Source of the DNA: Legionellaceae bacterium
GTDB taxonomy: Bacteria > Pseudomonadota > Gammaproteobacteria > Legionellales > Legionellaceae
DNA: 20,677 nt
Direction: 5' to 3'
Assembly: GCA_030696465.1 (NCBI GenBank)
Contig: JAUYSE010000048.1
Span: forward strand, 1 to 20,677
In this document: piece after piece, positions 7,661 to 15,974 of the stretch
Position numbering within the stretch: the first letter of the stretch is position 1
How the letters are laid out: every line of letters starts with the position of its first letter
The notes under the pieces: generated by a model
Told to the model about the DNA's origin: nothing
Databases searched by the model: none
The model's input: the letters and a program-made list of their open reading frames with translations, nothing else
Made by a program: the position numbers and the translations under genes

Positions 7661-8274
7661 TGTCGGAGGACATCCACGCCTTTAGGAGGATGAAATTCAA
7701 ATAGGTTTTTGGAAAGGGTAGGGTTCCATTTTTCTTGTTTAAAGAGAATACGGGTTTGTTGATCTAATTTATCTTTTAATTCTAAGGCTTGTAGAAAATG
7801 TCCTGAAAAAGTTAAACGCACTTGTTGAAAACCCGCTTGTTGCGTTTTTGCTTTGAGTTCAAAAATAACGGTTGACCCTTGTTGTTTTTTCGAAATAGAA
7901 AAATGTGGGAGTACACTTTTAGTGGAGCCACTTAAAAATAAGCCGGCGGTCGGGGTAATGCCTTGTTTTTGAGATTTTGCGGTTACTTGCTCTAGATCGA
8001 CATCATAAATCCATAAGGTTTTGCCATCGGCAATAATCCATTGCTCGGTGGGGGTATACGTTTTCCAATAAAATCGACCGGGACGCCACAAGGCCATTTT
8101 ACCTTGAGTGACAGAAATCTCCCGTTTTGAGGTAAGCAAGGTTTGTTTGAATTGCGCTTCGTAAGTGTGCATGGCATCCAGTTGGGCTTGTAAGTCTTCC
8201 GCAGAATCAGCAAAGGCACTGAGACTTATCACGCACAAAACAAAGGTACAGAATATTCTGGAAATAGTTAGCAT
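7657..8274 (-). CDS. lolA: Outer-membrane lipoprotein carrier protein LolA
   Basis: A 205-residue periplasmic chaperone that takes lipoproteins from LolCDE and hands them to LolB at the outer membrane. A Sec signal peptide is visible (residues 1-22, ending SAFA before DSAEDL). The mature protein shows the LolA order: YEAQFKQTL, then GKMALWRPGRFYWKTYTPTEQWIIADGKTLWIYDVDLEQVTAKS, and a C-terminal NLFEFHPPKGVDVL, which matches the conserved F-F-PP-G-DV ending. Length is normal. It starts 3 nt after the ftsK stop, the usual gammaproteobacterial ftsK-lolA order, and overlaps the next gene by 4 nt. Confidence 0.94.
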   Translation of the reverse strand: MLTISRIFCTFVLCVISLSAFADSAEDLQAQLDAMHTYEAQFKQTLLTSKREISVTQGKMALWRPGRFYWKTYTPTEQWIIADGKTLWIYDVDLEQVTAKSQKQGITPTAGLFLSGSTKSVLPHFSISKKQQGSTVIFELKAKTQQAGFQQVRLTFSGHFLQALELKDKLDQQTRILFKQEKWNPTLSKNLFEFHPPKGVDVLRQ

Positions 8275-8277
8275 GGC

Positions 8278-10632
8278 TTATCTCTCGTGTTCGGGAACGA
8301 GTACCTCACGAAATCCACTGTCGGAGGCGCTGAGAATGCCGGCACGTTCCATGTCTTCTACCAAACGTGCTGCACGATTATATCCTATACGTAAACGTCG
8401 CTGAACGCCAGAGATACTGGCTTTTCGCGTTTCTATAACAAACGCCACCGCCTGATCATAAAGTGGATCAGCTTCTCCGCCAGCATTGCCATCTTCGCCG
8501 GAGCCGCCTTCTTCATTATCAAGAGAAGTAATACCATCGACATATTCAGGCACTCCACGTTGACGCCAGTCTTCTGCGATACGGTGCACTTCGTGATCAT
8601 CTACAAATGCGCCATGTATGCGGTAAGGGGTGCCAGTGCCAGGCGCTAAATAGAGCATGTCGCCATTACCAAGCAATTGTTCTGCGCCTTGTTGATCAAG
8701 AATAGTGCGTGAGTCAATTTTAGAGGACACTTGAAAAGAAATGCGTGTCGGGATATTCGATTTAATCAGCCCGGTGAGTACATCTACGGAAGGGCGTTGT
8801 GTGGCTAAAATTAAGTGAATACCGGCTGCACGTGCTTTTTGCGCAATACGCGCGATGAGTTGTTCGACTTTTTTACCCACAACCATCATCATATCGGCTA
8901 ATTCATCAATAATAATGACAATATAAGGTAGAGGATACAAACTAGGTGGCCCTTCTTCTAAGCCATCGGTTGGTTTCCAGAGGGGATCTAGTAGGGGTTG
9001 TCCTGCAGCAATAGCCTCTTCTATTTTAGTATTGAAACCCATCACGTTACGCACACCCAGGCTGGACATTAAACGATAACGGCGTTCCATTTCAGCCACA
9101 CACCAACGCAGTGCGCTTGCAGCTTCTTTCATGTCGGTAACGACGGGCGTCAATAAGTGCGGAATCCCATCATAGACCGATAATTCTAGCATTTTTGGGT
9201 CGACCATAATCAGGCGAACTTCCTGCGGCGATGATTTCATGAGTATGCTTAAAATCATAGCGTTTATCCCGACAGATTTACCAGAGCCGGTGGTTCCCGC
9301 GACCAATAAGTGCGGCATTTTTGCCAAATCGACGATGGCAGAATTACCGGCGATATCGACGCCCAGGGCCAAAGTAATGGGGGAACTGGCTTGTTGAAAA
9401 ATATCAGCAGATAACACTTGAGACAGACGTACGGTTTGTCGATGTTGGTTGGGGATTTCAATGCCGACCACGGTTTTTCCGGGGATGATTTCGACAACGC
9501 GTACGCTGGGTACACATAGTGATCGCGCCAGATCTCGCGCCAAAGTGGTGAGGCGGCTGGCTTTTACGCCGGCGGCGAGTTGTAATTCAAATCGCGTAAT
9601 CACCGGCCCTGGATGTACCGCGACGACATCAGTTTGAATACCAAAATCCAGTAAGTGTTGTTCTACATTACGAGAAAGTTGTTCCATTTCAGCGGCGGTA
9701 AAGCCTTTTTTGATTTGTGAGGTATTGGCGGGTTCTAAGAGGTTTAAAGAAGGGAGTCCGGCAGATGAAACTGGCATCACTTGCGCTGGGGCTTTATTGT
9801 TAGAACGTGGAACAGGGGGCTCTTCTTTCGCCGCCGTGGAGGGGTTAAACTGTAAGGCTTCTTCGTTGATAGGGGTCGCTACGGTTGCGGACGGGATTAT
9901 ATTGGATTTTGCTCGGGGTTTGGGACTGACGCGCGGCGCTGTTTCGGCTTCCAGTTCAAGATCTTGTCCACCAGAGTTCAGCCAAGAAGTATAGTATTTT
10001 TGTACGGTACGTAAAAAGGCATTGATGCTCAGGAACGTCCAGCGCCCAATGCCTTCAATGAGTTGCAACCAAGATAAACCCGTTGCCCAGGTGATGCCGA
10101 TAAACCACAAAGCACTTACGAGGACCAGTGTGCCTTGCAGACTGAGGGTATACAGCATATTTTTAAGAAACCACGTGCCTAATCCGCCACCGGCAGGGAT
10201 GGTATTTGCGATGCTGGGGATTCCGGGGTCGAGACAGAGTAAAGCACAGGTACTTAAGACAAAGGCGATAAAACCGGTGACACGCAAGAAAAATAAAGGG
10301 CGCTGTATGCTGTGAAATAATTTGTATTCCTGCAATAGTAGCCAACTAAAATAGGCCAACTCTAGCGGAAACGCAAAAGCGACAAAGCCAAAAACGCGGT
10401 AGAGAATATCGGCAATAGAGGCGCCCACGGCACCACCTGCGTTGACTAGACTGTCGTGACCTTGACCGATATGAATCCAGGTTGGGTCATGAATCGAAAA
10501 AGTAGACAGTGCCATCAAAATATATAAATTGATACAGGCAGAAAGAATAAAGAGGCCTTCCGTAATGCGTTTTTTTAAAAACTCCGGAAAAGACCCAAAC
10601 CATCGAGTTTTCTGTGTTTTCCGTTTGGCCAT
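8278..10632 (-). CDS. ftsK: DNA translocase FtsK
   Basis: A 784-residue septal DNA pump that moves chromosome termini and activates XerCD at dif. Four hydrophobic segments occur in residues about 25-185, then a short linker (220-300) rich in Pro, Ala and Glu, the alpha/beta motor (Walker A GTTGSGKS 446-453; Walker B IIIDELAD 573-580; ATQRPSVDVLTGLIKSNIPTR 610-630) and a C-terminal winged-helix gamma domain (LYDQAVAFVIETRKASISGVQRRLRIGYNRAARLVEDME) that reads KOPS sequences. The linker is far shorter than in E. coli FtsK. ATG 10632 has GGAG about 11 nt upstream. It heads the operon ftsK-lolA-GspC-like-Sel1 lipoprotein and diverges from trxB. Confidence 0.96.
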   Translation of the reverse strand: MAKRKTQKTRWFGSFPEFLKKRITEGLFILSACINLYILMALSTFSIHDPTWIHIGQGHDSLVNAGGAVGASIADILYRVFGFVAFAFPLELAYFSWLLLQEYKLFHSIQRPLFFLRVTGFIAFVLSTCALLCLDPGIPSIANTIPAGGGLGTWFLKNMLYTLSLQGTLVLVSALWFIGITWATGLSWLQLIEGIGRWTFLSINAFLRTVQKYYTSWLNSGGQDLELEAETAPRVSPKPRAKSNIIPSATVATPINEEALQFNPSTAAKEEPPVPRSNNKAPAQVMPVSSAGLPSLNLLEPANTSQIKKGFTAAEMEQLSRNVEQHLLDFGIQTDVVAVHPGPVITRFELQLAAGVKASRLTTLARDLARSLCVPSVRVVEIIPGKTVVGIEIPNQHRQTVRLSQVLSADIFQQASSPITLALGVDIAGNSAIVDLAKMPHLLVAGTTGSGKSVGINAMILSILMKSSPQEVRLIMVDPKMLELSVYDGIPHLLTPVVTDMKEAASALRWCVAEMERRYRLMSSLGVRNVMGFNTKIEEAIAAGQPLLDPLWKPTDGLEEGPPSLYPLPYIVIIIDELADMMMVVGKKVEQLIARIAQKARAAGIHLILATQRPSVDVLTGLIKSNIPTRISFQVSSKIDSRTILDQQGAEQLLGNGDMLYLAPGTGTPYRIHGAFVDDHEVHRIAEDWRQRGVPEYVDGITSLDNEEGGSGEDGNAGGEADPLYDQAVAFVIETRKASISGVQRRLRIGYNRAARLVEDMERAGILSASDSGFREVLVPEHER

Positions 10633-10687
10633 GCAGAGCTTACTCCATTAAATTACAAAAAAAGATGCAAGAAAAAAGTGTACCCGA

Positions 10688-10693
10688 TATAAT
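10688..10693 (+). promoter_or_regulatory. Candidate -10 box for trxB
   Basis: A perfect TATAAT in the 150-nt divergent spacer between ftsK and trxB, about 90 nt before the trxB start. The region 17 nt upstream (ATGCAA) is a poor -35, so the assignment is tentative. The minus-strand complement (ATTATATC) could equally serve ftsK. Confidence 0.3.
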
Positions 10694-10782
10694 GCTGTAA
10701 CACACGCAGTATATCACATGTTTTTATACTATATATACTCAATACCGTGGTAGTTATAACACTTTAATGAATGGAGCAGCGG

Positions 10783-11730
10783 ATGTCGGATCGACAACAT
10801 CATCGATTACTTATTTTAGGATCTGGGCCGGCTGGATACTCAGCCGCAGTGTATGCAGCACGGGCTAATTTAAATCCAGTGTTAATCTCTGGAATGCAAC
10901 CAGGCGGACAGCTTACCACGACCACAGAAGTAGACAACTGGCCTGGCGATGTTGAGGGCTTACAAGGTCCCGCATTGATGGATCGTATGCGCGCCCATGC
11001 GGAGCGTTTTGATACGAAAATTATTTTAGATCATATCGTGCATGCCGATCTTTCCGTGCGTCCTTTTGTGTTAAAAGGCGATAGCGTCACCTATACCTGT
11101 GATGCACTGATTATTGCTACGGGTGCCTCTGCTCGCTATTTGGGCTTGCCCTCAGAAGCGGCTTATCAGGGCAAAGGGGTTTCTGCCTGTGCGACCTGTG
11201 ACGGATTTTTTTACCGTAATCGATCGGTCTGTGTGATAGGCGGCGGAAACACAGCGGTTGAAGAGGCTTTATATCTTTCGAATATAGTCAAAGACGTTAC
11301 TTTGATTCATCGACGTGATCAACTCCGCGCTGAGAAAATATTACAGAAAAAACTCTTCGAGAAAGCCGAGCATGGCAACGTACGTTTGTTGTGGCACTAT
11401 ACCTTAGAAGAAGTGCTGGGCGATGGAAAAAAAGTAAGCGGCGTTCAATTACGCCATACTGAAAATAATAGCGTGCTCGATTTACCAGTAGAAGGGGTGT
11501 TTATTGCTATTGGACATGAGCCCAATACCGGTATTTTCCAGGGGCAGCTAGATATGCAGCAAGGCTATATTCAAGTACGCTCAGGTACACAAGGCATGGC
11601 AACTGCGACAAAAATCCCGGGCGTTTTTGCTTGTGGCGATGTGGCGGATTCAGTGTATCGTCAGGCGATTACGTCTGCGGGGTCGGGCTGTATGGCGGCG
11701 TTGGATGCAGAGAAATATTTGATGGATTAA
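10783..11730 (+). CDS. trxB: Thioredoxin reductase
   Basis: A 315-residue FAD/NADPH flavoenzyme that reduces thioredoxin in the cytoplasm. Visible motifs are the FAD-binding GSGPAG (13-18), GGQLTTTTEVDNWPG (41-55), the redox-active CATC (Cys136/Cys139), the NADPH-binding GGGNTA (153-158) with the HRR pair after it, and GVFACGDVAD near 285. I prefer ATG 10783 to the in-frame ATG 10771 because GGAG lies 6 nt before 10783 and the residues added by 10771 overlap that ribosome site. It is divergent from ftsK, as in many gammaproteobacteria, and convergent with parE across 39 nt. Confidence 0.96.
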   Translation: MSDRQHHRLLILGSGPAGYSAAVYAARANLNPVLISGMQPGGQLTTTTEVDNWPGDVEGLQGPALMDRMRAHAERFDTKIILDHIVHADLSVRPFVLKGDSVTYTCDALIIATGASARYLGLPSEAAYQGKGVSACATCDGFFYRNRSVCVIGGGNTAVEEALYLSNIVKDVTLIHRRDQLRAEKILQKKLFEKAEHGNVRLLWHYTLEEVLGDGKKVSGVQLRHTENNSVLDLPVEGVFIAIGHEPNTGIFQGQLDMQQGYIQVRSGTQGMATATKIPGVFACGDVADSVYRQAITSAGSGCMAALDAEKYLMD

Positions 11731-11735
11731 GGTGG

Positions 11736-11751
11736 GGGCTGCTGTTAGCCC
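11736..11751. terminator. Weak hairpin between convergent trxB and parE
   Basis: GGGCT, loop GCTGTT, AGCCC forms a 5-bp stem in the 39-nt spacer, followed on the plus strand by TCTCCTTTCGCTC, which is not a clean T-run. It may serve as a short terminator for trxB. Confidence 0.35.
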
Positions 11752-11769
11752 TCTCCTTTCGCTCAAACT

Positions 11770-13632
11770 CTACAACAACGAAATCAAATGCCCTTTTTCT
11801 TCTAACCATCGTTTACGATCAGAGGCTCTTTTTTTAGAAAGCATCATATCCATGATACTCTGAGTGCCAAGTTCATCCTCTAAATTAAGTTGAATTAAAC
11901 GACGAGTGGTCGGATCCATCGTTGTTTCACGCAATTGCAGAGGATTCATTTCGCCTAAGCCTTTGAAACGCTGTACGTTGGCTTTACCTAGTTTTTTCAA
12001 GAGTGCCTCTTTTTCTTGATCGTCTAATGCATAGTACACGGTTTTTCCGGCATCAATGCGATACAAGGGCGGCATGGCAACATACACATGACCGGCTTCA
12101 ACCAAAGGTTTAAAGTGCTTTAAAAATAAAGCACAGATTAGGGTGGCAATGTGTGCGCCGTCAGAGTCAGCATCGGCGAGGATACAAATTTTGCCGTAGC
12201 GTAGGCCATCCAGTTGCGCAGATCCGGGATCAACCCCAATCGCGACAGTAATATCGTGGATTTCCTGAGATTGTAAAATTTCTCCAGAATCCACTTCCCA
12301 AGAATTTAAAATTTTTCCACGTAAGGGCAGTATGGCTTGGAAATCTTTGTTACGTGCTTGCTTGGCAGAGCCTCCTGCAGAGTCTCCTTCGACCAAGAAT
12401 AATTCTGCATAGCGCAGATCTTGCTGTAAGCAATCTGCGAGTTTTCCAGGTAAAGCCGGACCTTGATGTATGCGCTTTCGTGAGACAGACTTAGATTGTT
12501 TCAGGCGCTTCTGTGCTTTTTCAATGACATATTCTGCCAGTATTTCGCCAGGGACGCGGTATTCATTCAACCACAGTGCAAAAGCATCTTTGATACTATT
12601 GGTCACAAAGGCCGCTGTTTGACGGGAGCTTAAACGCTCTTTGGTTTGTCCGGCAAATTGCGGCTCTTTGATTTTGACGGAGAGCACAAATTGTGTCAGC
12701 TCCCATAAATCATCCGCATGTAGTTTTATTCCACGAGGCAATAAACTCCGTAATTCACAGAAATTTTGAAAAGCATCAAATAAGCCAGCGCGTAAGCCAG
12801 TTACATGTGTACCACCTTGAATGGTAGGAATGAGGTTGACATAGCTTTCTGTGACGAGGCGATCAGATTCTGGAACCCAAGCAATGGCCCAGTCTAGGTT
12901 TCCTTCGGCATGACTGAAGCTGCCTGTGAACAAGGGAATGCGATCACAGGGGGCACTAAGTGTTTCTAACAGATAATCTTGTAATCCGGCTTCGTAGCTC
13001 CAGGTGGTTTCCTCTTCTTCGGCCGGATAACGCCAGGTGACGGTGAGTCCAGGGCAAAGCACCGCTTTTGCATGTAATACATGCACCAGCGCTTTAGCCG
13101 AAAACTTGATGGTATCAAAGTAGTGGGCATTGGGCCAGAAACGGATGGTTGTGCCGGTTTCTGAGCGTTTACAATTGCCCAGCACTTGGAGTTCATCGAG
13201 TTTTTCACCATTGGCAAAAGCCATATGATATTGTAAGCCGTTGCGTTTAATGAATACTTCCAAGCGATCAGACAGCGCGTTGACAACCGATACCCCGACT
13301 CCGTGCAAACCACCAGAATAACGATAATGTTGATCGGAGAATTTTCCGCCTGCATGTAAACGGGTGAGTATGACCTCTACGCCAGTAATATTTAATTGCG
13401 GATGTAAATCAATGGGCATTCCGCGGCCATTATCACTGACTTCAATAGAGCCATCCGAATGTAGCGTGACAAAGATATGTGTCGCGTGTCCAGCAAGAGC
13501 TTCATCGACGCTATTGTCGATGACCTCTTGGGCCAAATGATTCGGACGAGTGGTATCCGTGTACATTCCTGGTCGTCGTTGGACCGGCTCTAAACCGGTC
13601 AGGACCTCAATGGCTTCAGCATTGTAAGACAT
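11770..13632 (-). CDS. parE: DNA topoisomerase IV subunit B
   Basis: A 620-residue GHKL ATPase subunit that, with ParC, decatenates daughter chromosomes. The N-terminal RRPGMYTDTTRPNHLAQEVIDNSVDEAL (from residue 19) is diagnostic of ParE rather than GyrB; catalytic Glu36 and DNGRGMP (67-73) are present. The TOPRIM part shows EGDSAGG (415-421) and the metal-binding DADSDG (487-492), and LPLRGKILN is at 435-443. The E. coli GyrB-specific insertion is absent, in line with the length. It begins 3 nt after the kdoO-like gene's stop, so the two are probably co-transcribed; parC is not in the window. Confidence 0.96.
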   Translation of the reverse strand: MSYNAEAIEVLTGLEPVQRRPGMYTDTTRPNHLAQEVIDNSVDEALAGHATHIFVTLHSDGSIEVSDNGRGMPIDLHPQLNITGVEVILTRLHAGGKFSDQHYRYSGGLHGVGVSVVNALSDRLEVFIKRNGLQYHMAFANGEKLDELQVLGNCKRSETGTTIRFWPNAHYFDTIKFSAKALVHVLHAKAVLCPGLTVTWRYPAEEEETTWSYEAGLQDYLLETLSAPCDRIPLFTGSFSHAEGNLDWAIAWVPESDRLVTESYVNLIPTIQGGTHVTGLRAGLFDAFQNFCELRSLLPRGIKLHADDLWELTQFVLSVKIKEPQFAGQTKERLSSRQTAAFVTNSIKDAFALWLNEYRVPGEILAEYVIEKAQKRLKQSKSVSRKRIHQGPALPGKLADCLQQDLRYAELFLVEGDSAGGSAKQARNKDFQAILPLRGKILNSWEVDSGEILQSQEIHDITVAIGVDPGSAQLDGLRYGKICILADADSDGAHIATLICALFLKHFKPLVEAGHVYVAMPPLYRIDAGKTVYYALDDQEKEALLKKLGKANVQRFKGLGEMNPLQLRETTMDPTTRRLIQLNLEDELGTQSIMDMMLSKKRASDRKRWLEEKGHLISLL

Positions 13633-13635
13633 AGT

Positions 13636-14529
13636 TTAAGCTCTCATTTCAGACGCGGTAGTGGAGGGGATGAGCCCATTTTTTTGTAAAACATTCAGTG
13701 GCGCATATTTGGGGAGTAACATCGCCTCAATCGGTAAATAAAATTTTTGTTCTAGTAAATATTGACCAGATATGACTGCGTGACTGACTTGGTCGGTGTA
13801 GGCCATCCAGGTAGTAAAAGGGGGAAAGGTAAGCTCCTCTTTAGTCATGGTGGTTTGGTAGTGTTCATCAAGTTGCATATTGTCGTGAATAGATAACATC
13901 GCGTGATCATAGGGGCTGCGAAGTGTTTTGGTGAGGTGTAGCCAATATAAACATTGTGCTTTCATATATCGATATCGAGGAATAAGAGGTGCAAATTTTT
14001 TGACGACCTCCGGGAAAGGTTCGCCTACTTGCCATATTCTTGGTTTTTGATGTGGATTGATATTTGAAAAAATACGTAGGACTCGTTTACCTTGTACGGG
14101 GGTAGCAGCAACAGCATCCACATGTAGGCGACTGTTACCGTGTAGCTGAGCAGTAATGTGCCCTTCAATTTTTGCTGGGCGGTAGTGGGTTTTGCCAACT
14201 TGAATATAGGGCAGATAATGCGGAAACAGATCTTCTATAATACGCAAGGCAAAAATAGCATAATTGCGCAAGAGATCTTGCAATCGAGCATGAATGTAGT
14301 TGTTATCACGATGAGTTCCGATAATTTTTTGGGTGTGACTATCAAAGCTGATATTTTTACAGGATTCATGTAATACATTATGATGCAAAAGATCGGTATA
14401 ATTTGATGCGGGGTAAGGGTGGTTTGGAAAAAATATTACCTTTCCAGATTCGAGTTCCTGTAGCAGTGTTTGCCGCGTGGCATCGTTAATATGGTCGGTA
14501 TCTTCAACGGAAAATAAGACGTCACTCAT
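13636..14529 (-). CDS. Kdo hydroxylase-like Fe(II)/2-oxoglutarate dioxygenase
   Basis: A 297-residue protein that I recognise as resembling Kdo 3-hydroxylase (KdoO), which hydroxylates the lipid A-linked Kdo sugar of LPS. Supporting segments are LHVDAVAATPVQGKRVLRIFSNINP (HxD at H136/D138), RIWQVGEPFPEVV (164-176) and WMAYTDQVSHAVISGQYLLEQKF (distal H250). These positions fit the H-x-D...H iron triad. No signal peptide or membrane segment is seen, agreeing with a cytoplasmic-face enzyme. ATG 14529 has AAGGAT about 9 nt upstream. It sits 3 nt before parE, an odd partner. The family call is from memory and could be another dioxygenase of the same fold. Confidence 0.7.
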   Translation of the reverse strand: MSDVLFSVEDTDHINDATRQTLLQELESGKVIFFPNHPYPASNYTDLLHHNVLHESCKNISFDSHTQKIIGTHRDNNYIHARLQDLLRNYAIFALRIIEDLFPHYLPYIQVGKTHYRPAKIEGHITAQLHGNSRLHVDAVAATPVQGKRVLRIFSNINPHQKPRIWQVGEPFPEVVKKFAPLIPRYRYMKAQCLYWLHLTKTLRSPYDHAMLSIHDNMQLDEHYQTTMTKEELTFPPFTTWMAYTDQVSHAVISGQYLLEQKFYLPIEAMLLPKYAPLNVLQKNGLIPSTTASEMRA

Positions 14530-14568
14530 GTAATTTTTATCCTTTGCGCCACATAATTTCAGATTAAC

Positions 14569-14599
14569 TGCTCCGCTCCCTCATGGTCGCGGCTCGGAT
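14569..14599 (-). repeat. CCGAGCCGCG-family repeat, 31-bp copy
   Basis: Matches 3218-3248 at 29 of 31 positions, same orientation. Just before it, TTAACTGCTCCGCT is shared exactly with the right arm of the inverted pair at 18796-18822. It lies about 40 nt upstream of the kdoO-like start. Confidence 0.65.
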
Positions 14600-14704
14600 T
14601 AGTCTGCTGCAGATGTTAGTTCTGAAAGCTTGGCCGCTCCAGTCTAAATGTCCGAAAATGCCTCTTTGCATCAGGCAGGATGTTTTCTAGATACAAAGGA
14701 TACC

Positions 14705-14772
14705 CCCTCGCCCGCGCCGAAAATAGGAGCGAAAAACTCAAACTTGTTCGCGGGAGAGGGTTGGGGAGAGGG
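14705..14772 (-). repeat. 68-bp REP-like element, copy B (3' of minE)
   Basis: Second copy of the element at 522-589 (64 of 68 identical; differences lie mostly in the loop). The pairing ends CCCTCGCCCGCG and CGCGGGAGAGGG are unchanged. It begins 13 nt after the minE stop, in the same orientation relative to its gene as copy A is to infA. No other terminator is seen after minE. Confidence 0.65.
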
Positions 14773-14785
14773 TTAACCTCCTCTC

Positions 14786-15052
14786 CTACACAGAATTTTT
14801 TTCTTTTTCTGGAACAGTGATATTGAGCTCCAGAATTGCGCTACCACCCATACGCTCCAAATGGACATTTACTTTTTCTCTGTCAATTTGAACATATTTA
14901 GCAATAACCGCCAATATTTCATCTTGCAAGCTATGCAGATAATCAGGCGTATTTCTTTGACTACGCTCATGCGAAATGATAATTTGTAGTCGCTCTTTTG
15001 CTACTGATGCAGTGCTATTGCTGCGTTTTCGTAAAAAATTGAGTAGACTCAT
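14786..15052 (-). CDS. minE: Cell division topological factor MinE
   Basis: An 88-residue protein that stimulates the MinD ATPase and drives pole-to-pole oscillation. The N-terminal amphipathic membrane segment (MSLLNFLRKR), the MinD-contact region VAKERLQIIISHERS (17-31) and the dimerisation part (EILAVIAKYVQID, AILELNITVP) align with E. coli MinE at matching positions. The ATG overlaps the minD stop by 4 nt, implying coupled translation. A 68-bp repeat follows 13 nt beyond the stop. Confidence 0.96.
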   Translation of the reverse strand: MSLLNFLRKRSNSTASVAKERLQIIISHERSQRNTPDYLHSLQDEILAVIAKYVQIDREKVNVHLERMGGSAILELNITVPEKEKNSV

Positions 15053-15879
15053 GCGTTAACCCCCTCCTTGTTTTTACTGAACAGTCGTCGCAAAATCCCT
15101 TTGCGCTCGGCTTGAATAAAACGGAATGGTCTTTGTTCCCCTAAAAACCGTGCGATAGCATCTTGGTAGGCAATGGCTGCATCACTGGCTTCATCTAAAA
15201 TAACAGGGGTTCCTGTATTTGATGCTTTTAATACAGATTTAGATTCAGGTATCACCCCAATGAGAGGGATAGCCAAGATTTCATTAACATCTTCAACAGA
15301 AAGCATTTCCCCTTTTTCAACACGCTCGGGGTTATAACGTGTAATCAGTAAGTGTTCTTTGATTTTTGGTTGATTATCAAGTGCGCGTTTGGTTTTGCTC
15401 GACAAAATTCCGAGAATGCGATCTGAGTCACGGACAGAAGAGACCTCAGGGTTGGTTACAACGATGGCTTCATCGGCAAAATACATGGCCATGTGTGCCC
15501 CGGTTTCAATCCCTGCTGGCGAATCGCAGACAATGTAGTCGAAGTCTTTGGATAGTTCGCCAAGAACATATTCTACGCCTTCTAAAGAAAGCGCGTCTTT
15601 GTCTCGAGTTTGTGAGGCAGGTAATATATATAGTTTAGGAATACGCTTATCTTTAATAAGGGCTTGATGTAAAGTGGCTTCTTTATTAATAACATTCACA
15701 AAATCGTAAACGACTCGACGTTCACAACCCATGATAATGTCAAGATTTCGTAGGCCGATGTCAAAATCAATAACGACAGTTTTGTGCCCTAAAAGCGCCA
15801 AACCAGAAGAAATTGCAGCAGAAGTGGTTGTTTTACCAACGCCCCCTTTTCCAGAGGTAACTACTATAATTTTAGCCAA
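15049..15879 (-). CDS. minD: Septum-site determining ATPase MinD
   Basis: A 276-residue ParA/MinD ATPase that recruits MinC and MinE to the membrane. The deviant Walker A KGGVGKTT is at 11-18, with FDIGLRNLDIIMGCERRVVYDFVNVI, CDSPAGIE and NPEVSSVRDSDRILG behind it; the C-terminal amphipathic targeting helix is RKGILRRLFSK. I place the start at a TTG (15877-15879), which gives MAKIIVVTSGKGG as in E. coli MinD and has GGGG 6 nt upstream; a TTG at 15891 would add four residues on top of that ribosome site. minC is not upstream, where it normally lies. Confidence 0.95.
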   Translation of the reverse strand: MAKIIVVTSGKGGVGKTTTSAAISSGLALLGHKTVVIDFDIGLRNLDIIMGCERRVVYDFVNVINKEATLHQALIKDKRIPKLYILPASQTRDKDALSLEGVEYVLGELSKDFDYIVCDSPAGIETGAHMAMYFADEAIVVTNPEVSSVRDSDRILGILSSKTKRALDNQPKIKEHLLITRYNPERVEKGEMLSVEDVNEILAIPLIGVIPESKSVLKASNTGTPVILDEASDAAIAYQDAIARFLGEQRPFRFIQAERKGILRRLFSKNKEGVNA

Positions 15880-15913
15880 ATGAAACCCCAATCGAGTGTA
15901 ATAAAATTAACTA

Positions 15914-15942
15914 AGTCTAACTAAGTCTAAGCGTCTTGACAA
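15914..15942 (-). promoter_or_regulatory. Candidate promoter of minDE
   Basis: On the minus strand, TTGTCA (15937-15942) is followed 17 nt later by TAGACT (15914-15919). The interval contains a perfect tandem pair of CTAAGTCTAA (15911-15920, 15921-15930), so an alternative -10 is possible. It lies directly upstream of minD, supporting a two-gene minDE transcript. Confidence 0.4.
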
Positions 15943-15974
15943 GGACTCTTTAAAGGATTGTTCAAGGGATTTTT

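Noticed and set aside
15911..15930. Tandem CTAAGTCTAA as a CRISPR or iteron array
   Set aside because: Only two 10-bp units without spacers; treated as part of the minD promoter region.
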